Source: Clostridia bacterium (GTDB taxonomy: Bacteria > Bacillota > Clostridia > Christensenellales > Aristaeellaceae). Taken from it: a DNA stretch of 11,026 nucleotides. The notes beneath the pieces are model-generated. The model did no database searches, was not told the DNA's origin, and saw only the letters and a program-made list of their open reading frames with translations. Within the stretch, counting starts at the first letter, position 1. Every line of letters begins with the position of its first letter. Of the stretch, positions 6,786 through 11,026 are shown in pieces. The position numbers and the translations under genes were made by a program. Location of the stretch: positions 1 to 11,026 of the forward strand of contig CAAEEC010000195.1 in NCBI GenBank assembly GCA_900754755.1, read 5' to 3'.

Positions 6786-6798
6786 ATTCAACCTGAAT
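6786..6798. promoter_or_regulatory. Small palindrome between divergent phosphate-gene promoters
   Basis: ATTCA, ACC, TGAAT is a perfect 5-3-5 inverted repeat placed 25 bases before the -35 of the nucleotidase gene and 14 bases before the -35 of ppk1. It is a possible binding site for a shared regulator. A 5-bp palindrome arises often by chance, so support is weak. Confidence 0.2.
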
Positions 6799-6823
6799 TT
6801 GATTTGTATCATATATTTTTTTC

Positions 6824-6852
6824 TTGACAAAAGCGGGGGTTTTTCCTAGAAT
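6824..6852 (+). promoter_or_regulatory. Promoter for the secreted 5'-nucleotidase-like gene
   Basis: Perfect -35 TTGACA (6824-6829), a 17-base spacer and -10 TAGAAT (6847-6852), preceded by an AT-rich stretch (6801-6823) that could act as an UP element. Transcription should start near 6859, about 45 bases before the ATG. Confidence 0.8.
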
Positions 6853-6861
6853 AAGGACGAA

Positions 6862-6878
6862 GGAACCGCGCTGGTTCC
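6862..6878 (+). promoter_or_regulatory. 5' end hairpin in the nucleotidase leader
   Basis: GGAACC (6862-6867), loop GCGCT, GGTTCC (6873-6878), a perfect 6-bp stem within a few bases of the predicted transcript start. Hairpins at the extreme 5' end often protect mRNA from decay; that role is inferred here. Confidence 0.4.
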
Positions 6879-6903
6879 GGCAAAAAGACAGGAGGAAACT
6901 GGA

Positions 6904-8532
6904 ATGCTGAAAAAGACATGGCTGAGCTGGATTCTCGTGCTGGCAATGGCGCTGACCATGGCGGTTCCGGCCATGGCCGAAGAAGAGAGCCTGGAAGGCA
7001 AGCTTGTGATCATCCATACGAACGACATCCATGGCCGCGCGGTGGCCGTGGCGGAAGACGCGGAAAACGAAGTGACTGGCATTTGGGGCTATGCGGCAAT
7101 CGCGCAGCTCAAAAAGGACTATGAGGAAGCGGGCGCTTCCGTGCTGCTGTTCGACGTGGGCGACGCGGCGCAGGGCATGCCCATTGTGAACCTCAGCATG
7201 GGCGCGCAGGCGATCGAATTCATGAACGCCGCGGGGTACGACGCGATGTCCCCCGGCAACCACGAGTTCGATTGGGGGCTGGCCAATCTCCAGCAGATTG
7301 CCGAAGAGGCGCAGTTCCCCATCCTGGCGGCGAACATCGTGGATAGCGTAAGCGGTGAAACGGTTTTCACGGCCAACGCCATCTTCGAGATGGAAAACGG
7401 CATGCAGGTCGGCGTGTTCGGCCTGGACACCCCCGAAACCATGACCAAAGCGCATCCCGACAAGGTGAAGGGCATTACCTTCTTCCAGCAGGAGGAACTG
7501 TACGCCTGCGCGCAGGAACAAGTGGATGCGCTGACCGAAGCCGGTTGCGACGTGATCGTGTGCCTGGGCCACTTGGGCGTCGATGAAGAGAGCGCGCCCA
7601 ATCGCTCCACCGATTTGCTCGAAAAGGTGACGGGCATCGACGTGTTCCTCGATGGACACAGCCACACGGAAATTTCTGAGATGGTGGGCGACACTCTGCT
7701 GGAGAGCACGGGTCAGTATGGCGAGAACGTGGGCGTCGTGGAATACGACGGTGAGACCTTCTCGGGCCGCTTGATCCCCGCCGCGGAATACGCGGGCAGC
7801 GATGAAACCGTGGCCGCGCTGGTCAACGGCGTGGACGCCGAAGTACAGGAGCAGCTTTCCGCCGTGTTCGCCACCACGGAAGTGGATCTCAATGGCGAGC
7901 GTGAACCCGGCGTGCGCACCGAGGAAACCAATCTGGGCGATTTTGCCAGCGACGCGATCCTCTGGCAGGCGCAGCAGTCCGTGGGCGATCAGGTGGTCGC
8001 GGCCGTGACCAATGGCGGCGGCATCCGCGCCAGCATCCCGGCGGGCGACATCAGCATGAATGACATGAAGACTGTGTTCCCCTATGGCAACATGGTGGTG
8101 ACCTTCACTGTGACCGGCGCGGAACTGCTCGAGGCGATTGAAGCTGCCACGGCGTTCCTGCCCGCTTCGTCCGGCGCGTTCCCGCAGGTGGCGGGCATCG
8201 TGTTCACGGTGGACACCAGCGTGGAATATGTGAATGGCGAAATGTATCCGAATTCCACCTATTACGCACCCGCCAACCCCGGCAGCCGCGTGACCATCGA
8301 GAGCGTGGGCGGCGAGGCCTTTGATCCCGAGGCGCTGTACACCATCGCCAGCAATGACTTTACCGCCGCGGGTGGCGACACCTATTACGCTTTCGCGTAT
8401 CCCTATGCGAATTCCGGCATCGATACCGGCGTTTCGCTGGAAGACGCGCTGATCAACTACACCACCGAAGTGCTCGGCGGCGTGGTCGGCGAGGAATACG
8501 CACAGCCCCAGGGCCGCATCACCGTGAAGTAA
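6904..8532 (+). CDS. Secreted UshA/5'-nucleotidase-family metallophosphoesterase
   Basis: A 542-residue exported phosphoesterase that should release phosphate from nucleotides or related esters outside the cell. The N-terminus is a signal peptide: KK, a hydrophobic stretch, then VPAMA with probable cleavage after A25. The N-terminal metallophosphoesterase domain (about 30-290) carries the di-metal ligands D41 and H43 (NDIHGR), D87 (VGDAAQG), N119-H120 (GNHEFDWG), H223 (GHLG), and H252 and H254 (GHSH). The C-terminal substrate-binding domain (about 330-542) shows NGGGIRASIP (370-379), FPYGN (392-396) and the ASNDFTAAGGDTYY stretch (482-495) that stacks the nucleobase in UshA. There is no LPxTG, transmembrane tail or surface-layer repeat, so it is probably released or loosely held. 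GGAGGA (6891-6896) is 7 bases before the ATG. It is divergent from ppk1, so both could respond to phosphate status. Whether it is a 5'-nucleotidase, 2',3'-cyclic phosphodiesterase or UDP-sugar hydrolase is not decidable. Confidence 0.93.
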   Translation: MLKKTWLSWILVLAMALTMAVPAMAEEESLEGKLVIIHTNDIHGRAVAVAEDAENEVTGIWGYAAIAQLKKDYEEAGASVLLFDVGDAAQGMPIVNLSMGAQAIEFMNAAGYDAMSPGNHEFDWGLANLQQIAEEAQFPILAANIVDSVSGETVFTANAIFEMENGMQVGVFGLDTPETMTKAHPDKVKGITFFQQEELYACAQEQVDALTEAGCDVIVCLGHLGVDEESAPNRSTDLLEKVTGIDVFLDGHSHTEISEMVGDTLLESTGQYGENVGVVEYDGETFSGRLIPAAEYAGSDETVAALVNGVDAEVQEQLSAVFATTEVDLNGEREPGVRTEETNLGDFASDAILWQAQQSVGDQVVAAVTNGGGIRASIPAGDISMNDMKTVFPYGNMVVTFTVTGAELLEAIEAATAFLPASSGAFPQVAGIVFTVDTSVEYVNGEMYPNSTYYAPANPGSRVTIESVGGEAFDPEALYTIASNDFTAAGGDTYYAFAYPYANSGIDTGVSLEDALINYTTEVLGGVVGEEYAQPQGRITVK

Positions 8533-8538
8533 AAAATG

Positions 8539-8604
8539 CTATGCATAGGGGGCTGTGAAAAAACCTTTGTTGTTTTTTCACAGCCCCTTGCATTTTATTT
8601 TTTT
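8539..8604. terminator. Long bidirectional terminator between converging genes
   Basis: GGGGCTGTGAAAAAAC (8549-8564) pairs perfectly with the segment at 8572-8587 across a 7-base loop, and the stem can extend to 8547-8589. On the plus strand it is followed by TTTTATTTTTTT (8593-8604), ending the nucleotidase transcript. On the minus strand it is followed by a 10-base palindrome CTATGCATAG (8539-8548) and then TTTTTT (8536-8531), so it may also end the isomerase transcript. Confidence 0.9.
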
Positions 8605-8617
8605 GTTGAAAAACGGC

Positions 8618-10099
<1,482 letters not shown>

Positions 10100-10120
10100 G
10101 GTAAATCCCTTCTTTCTATA

Positions 10121-10149
10121 TTGCAAAAGCTTCCTGTGTGTGATATTAT
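10121..10149 (+). promoter_or_regulatory. Promoter for the PfkB sugar kinase gene
   Basis: TTGCAA (10121-10126), a 17-base spacer and TATTAT (10144-10149) with TGA (10141-10143) directly before it, an extended -10. Its -10 overlaps the -10 of the divergent isomerase promoter by two bases. Transcription should start near 10156. Confidence 0.6.
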
Positions 10150-10176
10150 TATAGAAGATTTTAGCGCAATCGGCAA
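10148..10176 (-). promoter_or_regulatory. Promoter for the isomerase gene
   Basis: On the minus strand, TTGCCG (10176-10171), a 17-base spacer and a perfect -10 TATAAT (10153-10148). Transcription should start near 10141, about 42 bases before the ATG. It overlaps the kinase promoter on the other strand. Confidence 0.7.
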
Positions 10177-10209
10177 GAGGGGAATTCAAAAAAATGGAGG
10201 GAATTTTGC

Positions 10210-11026
10210 ATGGGTAAGGTAGTGTGCTTTGGGGAAATCATGATGCGGCTCAACCCGGAAGGATACAAGCGCTTTGTGCAGGCGAGCGCCTTTGAGGCCA
10301 GCTACGCGGGCGGCGAGGCGAATGTGGCGGTTTCGTTGGCGAATTATGGCATCCCCGCCAGCTATGTCACCAAAGTGCCCGCGCACGAGATCGGCCAGTG
10401 CGCAGTGAATGAACTGCGCCGCTTTGGCGTGGATACGGAGAGCATCGTGCGCGGCGGTCCGCGGCTGGGCATCTATTTTTGCGAAAAGGGCGCTTCGCAG
10501 CGCGGTTCTAAAGTAGTTTACGACCGCGCCGGTTCGTCCATCGCCCTGGCGAAGCGGGAAGATTTCGATTGGAGCAAGATTTTGGAAGGCGCGGATTGGT
10601 TCCACTTCACGGGCATCACCCCCGCGCTGGGCGGCGAACTGCCCGAAATTTGCCTGGACGCGCTGAAAATGGCCCGCGCGCGCGGCATCCGCGTGAGTTG
10701 CGATCTCAACTACCGCAAAAAGCTGTGGTCGCGCGAGCGCGCCGGCGAGGTCATGGCGCAGCTCATGCCCTATGTGGATGTGATCATCGCCAACGAGGAG
10801 GACGCGGCGGACGTGTTCGGCATCCGCGCGGAAGGCACGGATGTGAACGCGGGCGTAATCCACCGCGAAGGATACGTTTCCGTTGCGCGCCAGCTTGCGG
10901 AGCGGTTTGGCGCAAAGCGCGTGGCCATCACGCTGCGCGGCAGCATTTCCGCCAGCGAAAACGATTGGGCGGGTATGCTGTATGAAAATGGGCAAGCGTA
11001 TTTCTCCCGGCAGTACCGCATTCACA
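10210..11026 (+). CDS. 2-keto-3-deoxygluconate kinase-like PfkB sugar kinase, cut by window end
   Basis: The first 272 codons of a ribokinase/PfkB-family kinase. The opening CFGEIMMRLNPEGYKRF (6-22), GGEANVAVSLANYG (34-47), RLGIYF and GASQR (85-98) and YDRAGS (104-109) are the pattern of clostridial 2-keto-3-deoxygluconate (KDG) kinases, which make KDG-6-phosphate for cleavage by KDPG aldolase in hexuronate or pectin breakdown. DLNYRKKLW (165-173) and NEED (195-198) are further family motifs. The C-terminal GxGD motif with the catalytic aspartate lies beyond the window, so activity cannot be judged. GGAGGG (10196-10201) is 8 bases before the ATG. The divergent isomerase and overlapping promoters suggest a shared regulator. 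KDG is the most likely substrate, but other PfkB sugar-acid substrates are possible. Confidence 0.85.
   Translation, partial: MGKVVCFGEIMMRLNPEGYKRFVQASAFEASYAGGEANVAVSLANYGIPASYVTKVPAHEIGQCAVNELRRFGVDTESIVRGGPRLGIYFCEKGASQRGSKVVYDRAGSSIALAKREDFDWSKILEGADWFHFTGITPALGGELPEICLDALKMARARGIRVSCDLNYRKKLWSRERAGEVMAQLMPYVDVIIANEEDAADVFGIRAEGTDVNAGVIHREGYVSVARQLAERFGAKRVAITLRGSISASENDWAGMLYENGQAYFSRQYRIH

Noticed and set aside
6781..6830. A PhoP (Pho box) site before the nucleotidase gene
   Set aside because: Hexamers with 5-base spacing (TTCAAC, TTTGAT) are present, but each misses the key TTAACA-type positions.
5029..6849. Long open frame of 606 codons antisense to ppk1
   Set aside because: It mirrors the codon bias of ppk1 (GC-rich third positions remove stops on the other strand), lacks recognisable motifs, and the opposite frame is an unmistakable PPK1.
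6706..7665. N-terminal extension of the ppk1 frame by 320 codons
   Set aside because: The extension is antisense to the nucleotidase gene and crosses both promoters; the PPK1 family start fits ATG at 6705.
10186..11025. 279-codon minus-strand open frame over the sugar kinase
   Set aside because: Antisense shadow of a clear PfkB kinase, with no RBS or family motif.

Overview
The window looks like a chromosomal segment from a moderately GC-rich (about 58-60% by eye) Gram-positive anaerobe of the class Clostridia. The clues are strong GGAGG-type ribosome binding sites before most genes, sigma-A style promoters with exact 17-base spacers, an ECF vitamin-type transporter S component, a clostridial-type short HD protein, and a gut-type set of carbohydrate enzymes. 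The genus cannot be fixed from the sequence. I see no insertion sequence, phage gene, CRISPR array, tRNA or rRNA. The gene content reads as ordinary metabolic chromosome with some poorly understood proteins.

Layout. Positions 23-1619 (minus strand) hold an apparent two-gene operon: an ECF transporter S component followed 25 bases later by a P-loop nucleoside/uridine-kinase-like protein with an extra N-terminal domain. It has a good promoter and a folded leader RNA that could act as a ligand- or stress-responsive switch. Divergently, 1830-3461 (plus strand) holds an HD-domain protein and a CE15-type carbohydrate esterase that lacks a signal peptide, coupled by a shared RBS/stop region. They are followed by two related palindromes and a strong terminator. 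On the minus strand, 3616-6705 holds polyphosphate kinase 1 (ppk1) and, downstream of it, a degenerate DprA-like protein. Divergent from ppk1 is a secreted UshA/5'-nucleotidase-type phosphoesterase (6904-8532), so two phosphate-metabolism genes share a 198-base control region. A long perfect hairpin at about 8547-8604 serves as a terminator for two converging genes.

The last part (8618-11026) is a divergent sugar-catabolism pair: an L-fucose/L-arabinose-isomerase-family protein on the minus strand and a 2-keto-3-deoxygluconate-kinase-like PfkB kinase on the plus strand, the latter cut by the window end. Their predicted promoters overlap at the -10 elements, which predicts mutually exclusive or jointly switched transcription.

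The best candidates for undescribed biology are the folded leader of the transporter/kinase operon, the transporter plus two-domain kinase as a salvage module of unknown substrate, the DprA-like protein that has lost the family's signature residues beside ppk1, and the apparently cytoplasmic CE15 esterase paired with an HD protein. None is proven by sequence alone.
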